Shown here piece by piece: positions 1-7,586 of a stretch of 16,611 nucleotides of DNA. Origin of the DNA: Aphodovivens avicola (lineage in GTDB: Bacteria; Actinomycetota; Coriobacteriia; Coriobacteriales; Eggerthellaceae); assembly GCA_018712515.1 (NCBI GenBank), contig DVGW01000008.1, positions 1-16,611 on the forward strand. Reading direction: 5' to 3'. How positions within the stretch are numbered: the stretch's first letter is position 1; each line of letters begins with the position of its first letter. The translations under genes were made by a program, and so were the position numbers. Under the pieces are notes generated by a model. That model was not told where the DNA came from and ran no database searches. It was given only the letters and a program-made list of their open reading frames with translations.

Positions 1-27
1 GGGGCCGTCCCCTGTCACCACATCCTC

Positions 28-2382
28 CTAACCCGAGATCTTGACGATCGGGGCGTAATCCTTGAGCAGCTTCTTGGTCTGGCCGGTCTTGGCGAACTTG
101 ACGTAGAGCGTGTCGCCGTCGACCTTGGTCACCTTGCCACGGCCGAACGTCTTGTGATCGACCATGTCCCCGGCCGCGAACGTCATCTTGGCGGCGGCCT
201 TCTTCCCCGCATCGCGTGACGCATGGCCGCGCACGTCGTCGCGTCCACGCGATCCCGACGCGCTGGAGCGGCCGAACACGCGCCCGCCGCCCGCCTCGGA
301 GCCCGAGCCCGAGATGCCGCGGCGGCTGCCGCGCTTCTCCCAGCCGGTGCCGCTGAAGCCCGCGGAACCCAGCCCCGTGGTCTGGCGCAGCTCGGAGGGG
401 ATCTCGTGAATGAAGCGCGACACGGGGTTGGCCGAGGTCTGCCCGAAGATCTGGCGCTGCGACGCGCAGGTCAGGTACAGCTTCTTGCGCGCACGCGTGA
501 TGGCGACGTAGGCCAGGCGGCGCTCCTCCTCGATGCCGGCGGGGTCGTTCACGCTGTTCATGTGGGGGAACAGCGTCTCCTCCATACCCGCCACGAACAC
601 GCAGTCGAACTCCAGGCCCTTGGAGGAGTGCACGGTCATCAGCGTGACGGCGCGCCCGTCCTCGGCCATCGTGTCCAAGTCGGTGCGCAGGCGCACCCAT
701 TCGATGAAGTCCGCCAGCGAGTTGCCGCGCAGCACGCGCACGGGAGGCTTCTCCTCCCCTTCCACCTGCGCGTCCCCCTCGGCTTCGACCGTCGGAGCCT
801 CGAACTCGGCGTCGTCCTCGGTATGGGTCTCCGAGAATTCGTTGACGACCGACAGGAACTCCTGGATGTTCTCGATGCGGCCGCGCGCCTCGTCGGTGTT
901 CTCCGCTTCCAGCGACGCGATCAGCCCGCTTTTGTCGATGATCGCCTGCACCACGTTGCGCAGCTCTCCCCCGTAGCTTTGCGCGTCCTTGAGCAGGCCG
1001 ACGAACTCCGCGACCGCCTTGCGCGTGGACGCGCGCAGCTCGGGATCGACGATGGCAAGCTCGGCCGCCTCCAAAAACGGCATGTCCATCTCGATCGCGA
1101 ACTGCTCGATGCGCTCGATGGTGGTCTTGCCGATGCCGCGGCGCGGCACGTTGATGATGCGCTTCGCCGCGATGTCGTCGGCGGGGTTGACCACCAGCGT
1201 GAGGTAGGCCATCACGTCGCGGATCTCGGCGCGGTCGAAGAAGCGCGTGCCGCCCACGATGCGGTACGGTACGCCGGCGCGCAGCAGCATGTCTTCGAGC
1301 ATGCGGCTTTGCGCGTTGGTGCGGTAGAAGACCGCGATCTGGTTGTAGGACATCCCCGCGCCGTGGCGCTTCTCGATCTCGCCGGCGATCCAGCGGCCCT
1401 CGTCGCGCTCGTCGGATGCCATGTAGACCTGGATCTTGTCGCCGTCCTCGGCGTCGGTGAACAGCTTTTTGGCCTTGCGGTGCTGGTTGTTGGCGATGAC
1501 GGCGTTGGCGGCCGCCAGCACGTTGCCCACGCTGCGGTAGTTCTGCTCCAGCTTGACGGTGTTGGCGTCGGGGTAATCCTGCTCGAACTCCAGGATGTTG
1601 CGGATGTCGGCGCCGCGCCAGCTGTAGATCGACTGGTCGTCGTCGCCCACCACCATGATGTTGTGGTGCTTGGCGGCCAAAAGCCCGCAGATCGCGTACT
1701 GCGCGTGGTTGGTGTCCTGGTACTCGTCGACCATGATGTAGCGGAACCGGTCCTGATAGGCGGCGAGCACGTCCTCGTGGTGCTTCAGCAGCAGGTAGGC
1801 GTAAAGCAGCAGGTCGTCGAAATCGAACGCGTTGGCGGCCTTCAGGCGCTGCTGCAGGCGCTCGTAGACGCGTGCGGCGACCTTGCCCACCGGATCGCTC
1901 GCCTGCTTGGCGAAGTCGCCGGGGACGATCAGCTCGTTTTTGGCCGTGGAGATGCGGTTCATGAGCGCGTTGACCGGGAAGCGTTTGGGATCGATGTCCA
2001 GTTCGGACATGATCTCCTTGTACAGGCGCTTCTGGTCGTCGGTGTCGTAGATCGTGAAGTTGCGGGTGAAGCCCATGCGCTCGGCGTCGGCGCGCAGGAT
2101 GCGCACGCACATGCTGTGGAACGTCGACACCCACATGCCGCGCGAACGCGGACCCACGAGCCCGCCGAGGCGCTCGCGCATCTCGGCCGCCGCCTTGTTG
2201 GTGAACGTGATCGCCAAGATCTCCCACGGCGCCACGTGCATGTCGTCGATGAGATGCGCGATGCGGTAGGTCAAAACGCGCGTCTTGCCCGATCCGGCGC
2301 CCGCCAGCACCAGCAGGGGGCCTTCGGTGCACTCGACCGCTTGGCGCTGAGGTCCGTTGAGGGTGTCCAGATCGATGGGCAT
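28..2382 (-). CDS. pcrA: ATP-dependent DNA helicase, UvrD/PcrA family (SF1A)
   Basis: A 784-residue 3'-5' DNA helicase expected to act in nucleotide excision repair, in removing RecA from DNA and in replication-transcription conflicts. All SF1 motifs are visible: Walker A AGAGSGKT (about residues 27-34), motif Ia TFTNKAAAEM, motif II DEYQD, motif III GDDDQSIYSWRGAD, motif IV QNYRS, motif V TVHSSKGLEFD and motif VI YVAITRARKKL. An acidic linker and a Gly/Ser/Arg-rich linker precede a C-terminal Tudor-like module (GDMVDHKTFGRGKV), which in PcrA contacts RNA polymerase. I prefer the ATG at 2382 because GGAAAGGA lies 9 nt upstream of it; the in-frame ATG at 2403 has no recognisable ribosome binding site. 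Length is normal for PcrA. It is transcribed alone, with no gene visible downstream within the window. Confidence 0.96.
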   Translation of the reverse strand: MPIDLDTLNGPQRQAVECTEGPLLVLAGAGSGKTRVLTYRIAHLIDDMHVAPWEILAITFTNKAAAEMRERLGGLVGPRSRGMWVSTFHSMCVRILRADAERMGFTRNFTIYDTDDQKRLYKEIMSELDIDPKRFPVNALMNRISTAKNELIVPGDFAKQASDPVGKVAARVYERLQQRLKAANAFDFDDLLLYAYLLLKHHEDVLAAYQDRFRYIMVDEYQDTNHAQYAICGLLAAKHHNIMVVGDDDQSIYSWRGADIRNILEFEQDYPDANTVKLEQNYRSVGNVLAAANAVIANNQHRKAKKLFTDAEDGDKIQVYMASDERDEGRWIAGEIEKRHGAGMSYNQIAVFYRTNAQSRMLEDMLLRAGVPYRIVGGTRFFDRAEIRDVMAYLTLVVNPADDIAAKRIINVPRRGIGKTTIERIEQFAIEMDMPFLEAAELAIVDPELRASTRKAVAEFVGLLKDAQSYGGELRNVVQAIIDKSGLIASLEAENTDEARGRIENIQEFLSVVNEFSETHTEDDAEFEAPTVEAEGDAQVEGEEKPPVRVLRGNSLADFIEWVRLRTDLDTMAEDGRAVTLMTVHSSKGLEFDCVFVAGMEETLFPHMNSVNDPAGIEEERRLAYVAITRARKKLYLTCASQRQIFGQTSANPVSRFIHEIPSELRQTTGLGSAGFSGTGWEKRGSRRGISGSGSEAGGGRVFGRSSASGSRGRDDVRGHASRDAGKKAAAKMTFAAGDMVDHKTFGRGKVTKVDGDTLYVKFAKTGQTKKLLKDYAPIVKISG

Positions 2383-2564
2383 GGGAACGTATCCTTTCCG
2401 CATCAGGCGAACGAAAGGGGCCCGCCGGCATCGCGGCGCGCCCCTTGCGAAAAACGCTCGAACTCAAAACTGCGAGCCTGTATTGTAGCGCTTGGCGCTG
2501 CGGTTTCATCCGATTCGCGCGAAGCGTGAAATCAAATCTCACAGGTAGAGCATAAGTCAGCGAG

Positions 2565-2664
2565 AAGCCCCCTCGTGTCGAAGATCGTGGGGATCGCGCA
2601 GGCGTAGCGGCCTTTTGGGCCGTGGGCCTGCGGGATCGCCGCGAGATTCGATGCGAGGGGGCTT
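2565..2664. repeat. Long nested hairpin between pcrA and the DAHP synthase gene
   Basis: The 303 bp between the two minus-strand genes holds no ORF that I trust. AAGCCCCCTCG at 2565-2575 pairs perfectly with CGAGGGGGCTT at 2654-2664. Inside are further paired arms: GATC..GCAGGC with GCCTGC..GATC, and CGGCC with GGCCG around a TTTT tip. The whole folds into one imperfect stem-loop of about 100 nt. It could be a dispersed palindromic intergenic repeat (REP/MITE-like) or a structured RNA; I recognise no RNA family. Confidence 0.6.
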
Positions 2665-2678
2665 CGCAGCGTCGGCGC

Positions 2679-2706
2679 GTTCCGCCGTTCGGCAGAACGG
2701 CGGAAC
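2679..2706 (-). terminator. Hairpin just after the DAHP synthase stop codon
   Basis: A perfect 12-bp stem (GTTCCGCCGTTC / GAACGGCGGAAC) with a 4-nt GGCA loop begins directly after the minus-strand TAG at 2707-2709. There is no U-tract after it, so it may be a U-less terminator or an RNA 3'-end stabiliser. Confidence 0.6.
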
Positions 2707-3537
2707 CTAGACGATTCGCTTGCCGAAGACGGCGGCGATCTTGCGGAGCTCCGCCACCAGGTCGGCGAACTGGGCGGGGGTGAGCTGCTGCGGGCCGTCG
2801 GAGAGGGCCTTGGGCGGGTTGGGATGCACCTCGATCATGATGGAGTCGCAGCCCGCGGCCACGGCGGCGTATGCCAGCGACGGCACGAGGTCGCGCTGCC
2901 CGGCGGGGTGCGACACGTCGATGCAGATGGGATAGAGGCTCTGCTTGTGGACGACCGGCACGGCGGAGATGTCCAGCGTGAAGCGCGTGGCGATCTCGAA
3001 CGTGCGGATGCCGCGCTCGCACAGCACGACGTTGGGGTTGCCCTCGTCGGTGATGTAGTCGCAGGCGGCCAGCCACTCGGCGATCGTGCCCGCGAAGCCG
3101 CGCTTGTAGAGCACCATCTTGTGCGAGTCGCGCGTCACGTGGCCGATGTTCTTGAGCAGACTGAAGTTCTGGAAGTTGCGCGCGCCGACCTGCAGGCCGT
3201 CGACGTAGGAGTGGACCATCTCGCAATGCGCGGAATCCATGACCTCGGTCAGGGTCTTCAGGCCGTACTTCTGCCCCGCCTCCGCCATGATCTTGAGGCC
3301 CTCTTCGCCCAGGCCCTGGAACGAATGCGGGTTGGTGCGCGGCTTGAACGCGCCGCCGCGGATCCAATGCAGGCCCAGCTCGGCCACGCAAGCGGCGACC
3401 TCGTCGAACTGCTCGACGGATTCGATGGAGCAGGGGCCGGCGTAGATGGTGATCTCGTCGGTGCGGGTGCCCAGGTTGGGGATGGGGGGAATGGCAGGCG
3501 CCTGGGTCGCCTGCGTGCGGTTCTCGGGCGTGCTCAT
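2707..3537 (-). CDS. aroF: 3-deoxy-7-phosphoheptulonate (DAHP) synthase, type I-beta / KDO8PS-like
   Basis: A 276-residue enzyme condensing phosphoenolpyruvate and erythrose 4-phosphate, the first step of the shikimate pathway. Family motifs are clear: AGPCSIES (residues 33-40), GGAFKPRTNPHSFQGLG, the KRG motif of MVLYKRGFAGT, VLCERGIRTFE and DVSHPAGQRD, which carry phosphate- and metal-binding residues. A Pro-rich extension of about 28 residues precedes the barrel and shows no recognisable regulatory domain. Its ATG overlaps the TGA of the upstream chorismate mutase (ATGA arrangement), implying translational coupling. In other bacteria a small AroQ mutase often binds and allosterically controls this class of DAHP synthase; the arrangement here suggests the same, by inference. 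The symbol aroF follows common usage; other names are in use for this subtype. Confidence 0.95.
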   Translation of the reverse strand: MSTPENRTQATQAPAIPPIPNLGTRTDEITIYAGPCSIESVEQFDEVAACVAELGLHWIRGGAFKPRTNPHSFQGLGEEGLKIMAEAGQKYGLKTLTEVMDSAHCEMVHSYVDGLQVGARNFQNFSLLKNIGHVTRDSHKMVLYKRGFAGTIAEWLAACDYITDEGNPNVVLCERGIRTFEIATRFTLDISAVPVVHKQSLYPICIDVSHPAGQRDLVPSLAYAAVAAGCDSIMIEVHPNPPKALSDGPQQLTPAQFADLVAELRKIAAVFGKRIV

Positions 3538-3815
3538 ACGGACGGGGTCTCCTTCATAACCTTGAGGATGCTTGCATAGATCTCGCGCAGATTCTCGTTA
3601 TACAGGGGTCCCTCGTTGTAGGAATCGACCTTCTCGAAGATCTCCTCTTCGCGCTTGGGATCGTACAGGCCCATGTTCGCGCCGGGCTTGAGCCCGCGGA
3701 TGACCAGCGAATGGCCGGCCCGCTTGTTCAAAAGCGCGACGAGCTGCTTGTCGATCTCATCGATTTTGGCGCGGTGCTCTTCGATCTTCTCGAGCACGGT
3801 GCTTGCTTCTGACAT
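3534..3815 (-). CDS. Chorismate mutase, AroQ class, stand-alone
   Basis: A 93-residue all-helical protein expected to convert chorismate to prephenate for phenylalanine and tyrosine synthesis. The AroQ pattern is visible: R15 and the following IDEIDKQLVALLNKR helix, then a Lys around residue 43, DPKREEEIFEKV, and a C-terminal helix REIYASILKVMK. The size is typical of monofunctional AroQ. The start at 3815 is chosen because GAGAGGAAAG lies just upstream; a longer reading to 3980 adds an Arg/Ala-rich stretch unlike the family. The stop codon overlaps the next gene's ATG by ATGA, so mutase and DAHP synthase should be made together. In such pairs the mutase can also serve as the feedback-sensing partner of DAHP synthase (known in Bacillus and Mycobacterium, inferred here). 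Confidence 0.92.
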   Translation of the reverse strand: MSEASTVLEKIEEHRAKIDEIDKQLVALLNKRAGHSLVIRGLKPGANMGLYDPKREEEIFEKVDSYNEGPLYNENLREIYASILKVMKETPSV

Positions 3816-3942
3816 CGTCTTTCCTCTCTGTGCCGCAAGCGGTAACGAGCATGGCCTGACCGCTCGGCCCGCCTGCCGCTCCAGCTTCGGAGCGGACGCG
3901 GCGGCGCGGCGCTGCCACTCGTGTGGTGCCATGATAGCAAAG

Positions 3943-3974
3943 CGGCCCGCAGCACCCTGAGGCGCTGCGGGCCG
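3943..3974 (-). terminator. Stem-loop between uppP and chorismate mutase
   Basis: A perfect 11-bp inverted repeat, CGGCCCGCAGC at 3943-3953 and GCTGCGGGCCG at 3964-3974, with a 10-nt loop. On the minus strand it is followed by CTTTGCT. It is probably a second, weaker terminator after uppP, or part of the leader of the chorismate mutase transcript. Confidence 0.55.
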
Positions 3975-4005
3975 TGGCAACCACAGTTAACAGACGCGAA
4001 ACAAA

Positions 4006-4035
4006 GGGCGCGCCGTCCGGATGGGAGACGCGCCC
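4006..4035 (-). terminator. Likely intrinsic terminator of uppP
   Basis: GGGCGCG (4006-4012) pairs with CGCGCCC (4029-4035) and is followed on the minus strand by TTTGTTT. It lies about 45 nt after the uppP stop. A smaller CCGCC/GGCGG hairpin lies at about 4061-4074, between the two. Confidence 0.65.
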
Positions 4036-4080
4036 TGCGTTGCGGATCGAAGGCCTCCGCCGTCCGGCGGATCCCCGCTT

Positions 4081-5037
4081 CTACACGATGAACAGGAAGT
4101 ACACCAGCACGACCGCGCCGATGATGATGCGGTAGACGCCGAACGCGGTGAAGTCGTGCTTCTTGACGAAGCCCACCAGGAACTTGATCGCGATGATCGA
4201 GACGACGAACGCGACGACCAGGCCGATCACGAACACCATCCACTCGGTGGCGGAGTAGGCGAAGCCGTGCTTGAAGAACTTCAGCAGGCTCCAGCCGAAC
4301 ATGATCGGGATGGCCAAGAAGAACGCGAACTCGGTGGCGACGGTGCGCGAGGTGCCCACCAGCATCGAGCCGATGATGATGGAGCCGGAGCGCGACGTGC
4401 CGGGGATGACGGCGAGACTCTGGAAGATGCCGATGATGAACGCCTTGGCATAGGACATCTGCTCGAACGTGTTGACCGAGGAGATGATGCTGGAGGCGTC
4501 GTACTCGGTGTCGGCGTCGGGATCGACCGACTCGTAGGTCTCGGCCAGCTGGCCGTTGCGCGCATGCTTGCCGCGCGGCGCGGCGCTTTGGGCCTCGGCG
4601 AGGCGGCGGCGGTTGCGGATCTCGATCAGGATGAAGATGACGCCGTAGATGACGAGCGCGGCGGCGACCACGATGGCGGAGACGTCCTCGTTGGTCATGA
4701 TGTTGGTCTCGACCCACTCGTCGAGCAGCAGGCCCACAATGGCAGCGGGGATGGAGCCGACGACCACCTTGGCCCAGATTCCCCAGGTCACACGCTTCTG
4801 CCTCTCGGTTTTGCGCGATGAGAACGGGTTGAGTTTGTGGAAGAACAGCACGAGCACCGCCATGATGGCGCCCAGCTGGATGACCACGAGAAACGTGCTG
4901 TAGAACTCGGGCGACACGTTCAGCGGGACGAACGCCTCGAGCAGCATCATATGGCCCGTCGACGAGATCGGCAGCCATTCGGTGATGCCCTCGACGATGC
5001 CGAAGAGAACTGCCTTGAGCGCTTCGATGATATCCAT
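4081..5037 (-). CDS. uppP: Undecaprenyl-diphosphatase (BacA/UppP family)
   Basis: A 318-residue polytopic membrane protein that dephosphorylates undecaprenyl diphosphate, recycling the lipid carrier for peptidoglycan and wall polymers; overproduction in other bacteria gives bacitracin tolerance. The two signature motifs are intact: EGITEWLPISSTGHM at residues 16-30 and PGTSRSGS in the second half, with catalytic Glu, Ser and Arg. Several hydrophobic helices follow and the C-terminus is hydrophobic (VLVYFLFIV). A charged insert of about 55 residues (NRRRLAEAQ through NTFEQM) in the central loop makes the protein longer than the roughly 270-residue norm. The start at 5037 is chosen because the family begins at MDIIEAL, with GGAAAGGACC upstream; a longer reading to 5100 adds non-family residues. 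It appears monocistronic. Confidence 0.95.
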   Translation of the reverse strand: MDIIEALKAVLFGIVEGITEWLPISSTGHMMLLEAFVPLNVSPEFYSTFLVVIQLGAIMAVLVLFFHKLNPFSSRKTERQKRVTWGIWAKVVVGSIPAAIVGLLLDEWVETNIMTNEDVSAIVVAAALVIYGVIFILIEIRNRRRLAEAQSAAPRGKHARNGQLAETYESVDPDADTEYDASSIISSVNTFEQMSYAKAFIIGIFQSLAVIPGTSRSGSIIIGSMLVGTSRTVATEFAFFLAIPIMFGWSLLKFFKHGFAYSATEWMVFVIGLVVAFVVSIIAIKFLVGFVKKHDFTAFGVYRIIIGAVVLVYFLFIV

Positions 5038-5387
5038 GGTAAAGAGTAGGTCCTTTCCGTCGATGATGCCGGGCGCGGGCGCAGCCGCATGGCGCGGCAT
5101 CTCGTGCGTGCATTTCAGCGCGTGCGGCAGCGAGCCGTACGGCGCTCAAACCTCTGCATCGTAGCATGGGAGCGCCGCCGGGGCCGATCTTCCCATGGGA
5201 TCACCATAGGAAACCGGGCGATCGCGGCGCGGCAGGGCTATGCGAGGGGCGATGCGCGTGGCGACGTGCGGACTGCTTGCGCCTATCCTCCCCACCCCGT
5301 TTTCGTGTAAGATGGAAGGTGCTGGCGATTTGCCGATCAGCGCAGGTCGTCGGCATCGTATCGAACACTACGTGAAGGGGGATCCTC
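5038..5387. promoter_or_regulatory. Divergent uppP/guaA intergenic region
   Basis: This 350 bp stretch between divergent genes must hold both promoters. For guaA, TAAGAT at 5308-5313 is a plausible -10 box, but no good -35 lies at the right spacing. AAGGGGG a few nt before 5388 is the guaA ribosome binding site. I see no purine riboswitch fold or other recognisable regulatory RNA. Confidence 0.4.
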
Positions 5388-7031
5388 GTGGCCACCGCAT
5401 CTTCCGAGCAAAAGGTCATCGTCGTCGATTTCGGCGCGCAGTACGGGCAGCTCATCGCCCGCCGCGTGCGCGACCTGCATGTGTATTCCGAGATTGTCCC
5501 GTGCGATGTGACGGCCGACGAAGTGCGTGCGATCGCGCCGGCCGCCATCATCCTGTCGGGCGGCCCGGCCAGCGTGTACGCCGAGGACGCCCCCTCCATC
5601 GACCCTGAGATCCTGAAGCTGGGCATCCCGGTGCTGGGCTTCTGCTACGGCCAGCAGATCATGGCCGTGACGCTGGGCGGCGAGGTCGGCCACACCGAGA
5701 AGGGCGAGTACGGCCCCGCGCCGCTGACCCGCTGCGACGAGGGCAGAAGCGCGCTGTACGGCGACACGCCCGCCGAGCAGACCGTGTGGATGAGCCACCG
5801 CGACGCCGTGAGCCGCGTGCCCGAGGGCTTCGTCGTGACGGCGAAGACCGACGTGTGCCCCGTGGCGTCGATGGAGTGCGTCGAGCGCAAGCTGTACGCG
5901 ACGCAGTACCATCCCGAGGTGCGCCACACCCCGCACGGCAACGAGCTTTTGAGCAACTTCCTGTTCGGGATCTGCGGCCTTGAGGCGGACTGGACGATGG
6001 ACTCGATCATCGAGGATTCGGTGGCGGCGATCCGCGCGCAGGTCGGCGAGGACCGCGTGATTTTGGGCCTGTCCGGCGGCGTCGACTCATCCGTGGTTGC
6101 CGCGCTGTGCGCCAAGGCCATCGGCAAGCAGCTGACCTGCGTGTTCGTGAACCACGGCCTGCTGCGCAAGAACGAGCCCGAAGAGGTCGAGGAAGTGTTC
6201 ACCAAGCAGTTCGACGTCGACTTCGTGCACGTGCACGCCGAAGAGCGCTACGCGAATCTGCTGGCGGGCGTGACCGACCCCGAGCAGAAGCGCAAGATCA
6301 TCGGCACGCAGTTCTGGCAGGAGTTCTTCGCCGTGGCGCAGGATCTGGCCGAGGACGGCCGCCCGGTGAAGTACCTGGCGCAGGGCACGATCTACCCCGA
6401 CATCATCGAAAGCGGCGCGCGTAAGACCGGCGGCAAGGCCTCCACGATCAAGAGCCATCACAACCTGATCCCCTTCCCCTACGGCGTGCATTTCGACCTG
6501 ATCGAGCCGCTCGACCACTTCTTCAAGGACGAGGTGCGCGCGCTCGGCACCGCGCTGGGCCTGCCCGCGCACATCGTGCATCGCCAGCCGTTCCCCGGCC
6601 CCGGCCTGGCCATCCGCATCATCGGCGACGTGACGCCCGAGAAGCTGGAGATCCTCAAGAACGCCGACGCGATCGTGCGCGAGGAGCTGGACGCGTACAA
6701 CGAGCGCATGTACGAGCTGACCGGCAACCGCAACGGCGAGCACGAGCGCGAGACGGCAGGCGGCCCCGAGGTCGAGCGCGCGGTCTGGCAGTACTTCGCC
6801 GTGCTGCCCGACATCAAGAGCGTCGGCGTCATGGGCGACGAGCGCACCTACCAGCGCCCGATCATCCTGCGCGCCGTGGAGAGCTCGGACGCGATGACCG
6901 CCGACTGGGCGAAGCTCCCCTACGACGTGCTGGCCCGCGTGTCGAGCCGCATCGTCGCCGAGGTCCCCGGCGTCAACCGCGTGGTGTACGACATCACGAG
7001 CAAACCTCCCGCTACGATCGAGTGGGAATAA
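5388..7031 (+). CDS. guaA: GMP synthase (glutamine-hydrolysing)
   Basis: A 547-residue cytosolic enzyme converting XMP to GMP with ATP and glutamine, the last step of guanine nucleotide synthesis. The class I amidotransferase half has VVDFGAQYGQLI, nucleophile C86 in GFCYGQQ, and H175/E177 in QYHPEVRHT. The ATP-pyrophosphatase half has the P-loop LSGGVDSS (about 228-235) and VNHGLLRKNE; the C-terminal dimerisation part has PFPGPGLAIRIIGDV and ends in ITSKPPATIEWE. GTG is the start because AAGGGGG lies at correct spacing and the family aligns from here. The gene is intact. Its last codons (GAGTGGGAATAA) are part of a sequence repeated in degenerate form at 10138, so the 3' end is the attachment site for the integrated elements that follow. 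Confidence 0.98.
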   Translation: MATASSEQKVIVVDFGAQYGQLIARRVRDLHVYSEIVPCDVTADEVRAIAPAAIILSGGPASVYAEDAPSIDPEILKLGIPVLGFCYGQQIMAVTLGGEVGHTEKGEYGPAPLTRCDEGRSALYGDTPAEQTVWMSHRDAVSRVPEGFVVTAKTDVCPVASMECVERKLYATQYHPEVRHTPHGNELLSNFLFGICGLEADWTMDSIIEDSVAAIRAQVGEDRVILGLSGGVDSSVVAALCAKAIGKQLTCVFVNHGLLRKNEPEEVEEVFTKQFDVDFVHVHAEERYANLLAGVTDPEQKRKIIGTQFWQEFFAVAQDLAEDGRPVKYLAQGTIYPDIIESGARKTGGKASTIKSHHNLIPFPYGVHFDLIEPLDHFFKDEVRALGTALGLPAHIVHRQPFPGPGLAIRIIGDVTPEKLEILKNADAIVREELDAYNERMYELTGNRNGEHERETAGGPEVERAVWQYFAVLPDIKSVGVMGDERTYQRPIILRAVESSDAMTADWAKLPYDVLARVSSRIVAEVPGVNRVVYDITSKPPATIEWE

Positions 7032-7053
7032 ATGGTGATACGTTTTCGTATCA
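7016..7053. other. Outer attachment site at the guaA 3' end (attL-like)
   Basis: The last guaA codons (GAGTGGGAATAA) and the adjoining AATGG plus TGATACGTTTTCGTATCA palindrome (7036-7053) recur at 10135-10169 as GAGTGGGAAAATGG followed by a degenerate palindrome. A tyrosine integrase gene lies 1 kb past the second copy. guaA 3' ends are known integration sites for genomic islands. The exact crossover bases cannot be fixed from this window alone. Confidence 0.7.
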
Positions 7054-7070
7054 GTTTGTGACCCATCATG

Positions 7071-7106
7071 CCCTCTGAGTATTGCCTGCTCAGAGGGTAT
7101 TTTTTT
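7071..7106 (+). terminator. Intrinsic terminator of guaA
   Basis: Perfect 9-bp stem CCCTCTGAG (7071-7079) / CTCAGAGGG (7089-7097), 9-nt loop, followed by TATTTTTTT. A textbook Rho-independent terminator 40 nt after the guaA stop. It lies just beyond the palindrome at 7036, so it may be original chromosome or part of an old insertion. Confidence 0.92.
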
Positions 7107-7112
7107 ATGTTT

Positions 7113-7141
7113 TGATAATGCGGTCACGTATTATCGTGACC
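7113..7141. repeat. Nested inverted repeats in the guaA downstream region
   Basis: GGTCACG and CGTGACC form 7-bp arms around TATTAT (about 7122-7141), nested with GATAAT/ATTATC. GTGACCCA also occurs as a direct repeat at 7058 and 7136. This could be a binding site; there is no gene here. Confidence 0.4.
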
Positions 7142-7402
7142 CACAAGATGACAACGTCTGCGATAGCGTCTTGCGGGCGGTTTACGAGTTGTTATTTGTC
7201 TTTCTACCAGGTGTTTTCTACAAATTAATGACGATGCCAAAAGAATATCACTTGATACAGTTTTGTATCATTTCCTGCGCTTTCCCAACCTATGCGGGAC
7301 CATCGACCTGCAAGCCGCCTGCAATTTCAGAATTGATACGTTTACGTATCTGTTTTTCGAAAGGGAAAATATTGCTTTTGGGTCAAAACTGGGTCACGGC
7401 GT

Positions 7403-7429
7403 AAAAAAGACCTCTGACGAGGCCTTTTT
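7403..7429. terminator. Bidirectional terminator at element left end, copy 1
   Basis: AAAAAGACCTC pairs with GAGGCCTTTTT around a TGAC loop, with an A-tract before and a T-tract after, so it can work on both strands. In copy 2 the matching hairpin follows the repressor stop codon; here it follows the repressor relic. Confidence 0.8.
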
Positions 7430-7446
7430 CTCCATGTCCGGCTCGA

Positions 7447-7482
7447 CTGCGCCCTGGACGAGTCCCTCCAAGCGACGTATCG
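7447..7482 (-). pseudogene. 3'-terminal relic of an XRE repressor gene
   Basis: Read on the minus strand, these 12 codons give RYVAWRDSSRAQ, matching the C-terminus EYVAWKDSFRA of the intact repressor at 10344-10775. DNA identity is high, and the position relative to the adjacent terminator and palindromes is the same. The stop codon is lost and upstream similarity ends near 7485. I infer that an earlier element of the same family once stood here and lost its repressor, excisionase and integrase genes. Confidence 0.65.
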
Positions 7483-7529
7483 AGAGCGCCCTCTCGAATC
7501 CTCGCCTGTTCGACGCCCATATAAAAGAA

Positions 7530-7556
7530 CCGCCCGCAGGATTGCCTGCGGGGCGG
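7530..7556 (-). terminator. Terminator of the surface-protein gene
   Basis: CCGCCCGCAGG pairs with CCTGCGGGGCGG around a 4-nt ATTG loop. On the minus strand it is followed by TTCTTTTAT. It starts about 30 nt after the stop codon at 7587. Confidence 0.75.
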
Positions 7557-7586
7557 AATAAGACTCATAAAGCGCTTTTGCGAAAC

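Larger units (their letters stand above)
7253..7482. repeat. Left-end repeat, copy 1 (of accreted element)
   Basis: About 230 bp that align along their length with 10152-10379. Shared landmarks in the same order are a palindrome, ATGCGGGACCATCGA, AAGCCGCCT, a second palindrome exactly 81 bp after the first, CGAAAGGGAAAAT, GGGTCAAA, GGCGTAAAAA, a terminator hairpin, and the 3' end of the XRE repressor gene. It carries two palindromes, TGATACAGTTTTGTATCA at 7253-7270 and TGATACGTTTACGTATCT at 7334-7351. It appears to be the left end of an element whose body has been replaced or deleted after 7482. Confidence 0.8.

Noticed and set aside
223..2529. Long plus-strand open frame opposite pcrA (768 residues)
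   Set aside because: It mirrors the helicase gene in GC-rich DNA, has no ribosome binding site or domain, and its composition (Val, Asp, His, Arg rich) is typical of an antisense shadow.
3728..5167. 479-residue minus-strand frame over uppP
   Set aside because: It overlaps uppP in another frame and is Arg/His-rich with no domains; uppP itself has clear family motifs.
5038..5387. Purine riboswitch upstream of guaA
   Set aside because: No conserved three-way-junction core or terminator/anti-terminator pair is visible before the GTG start.
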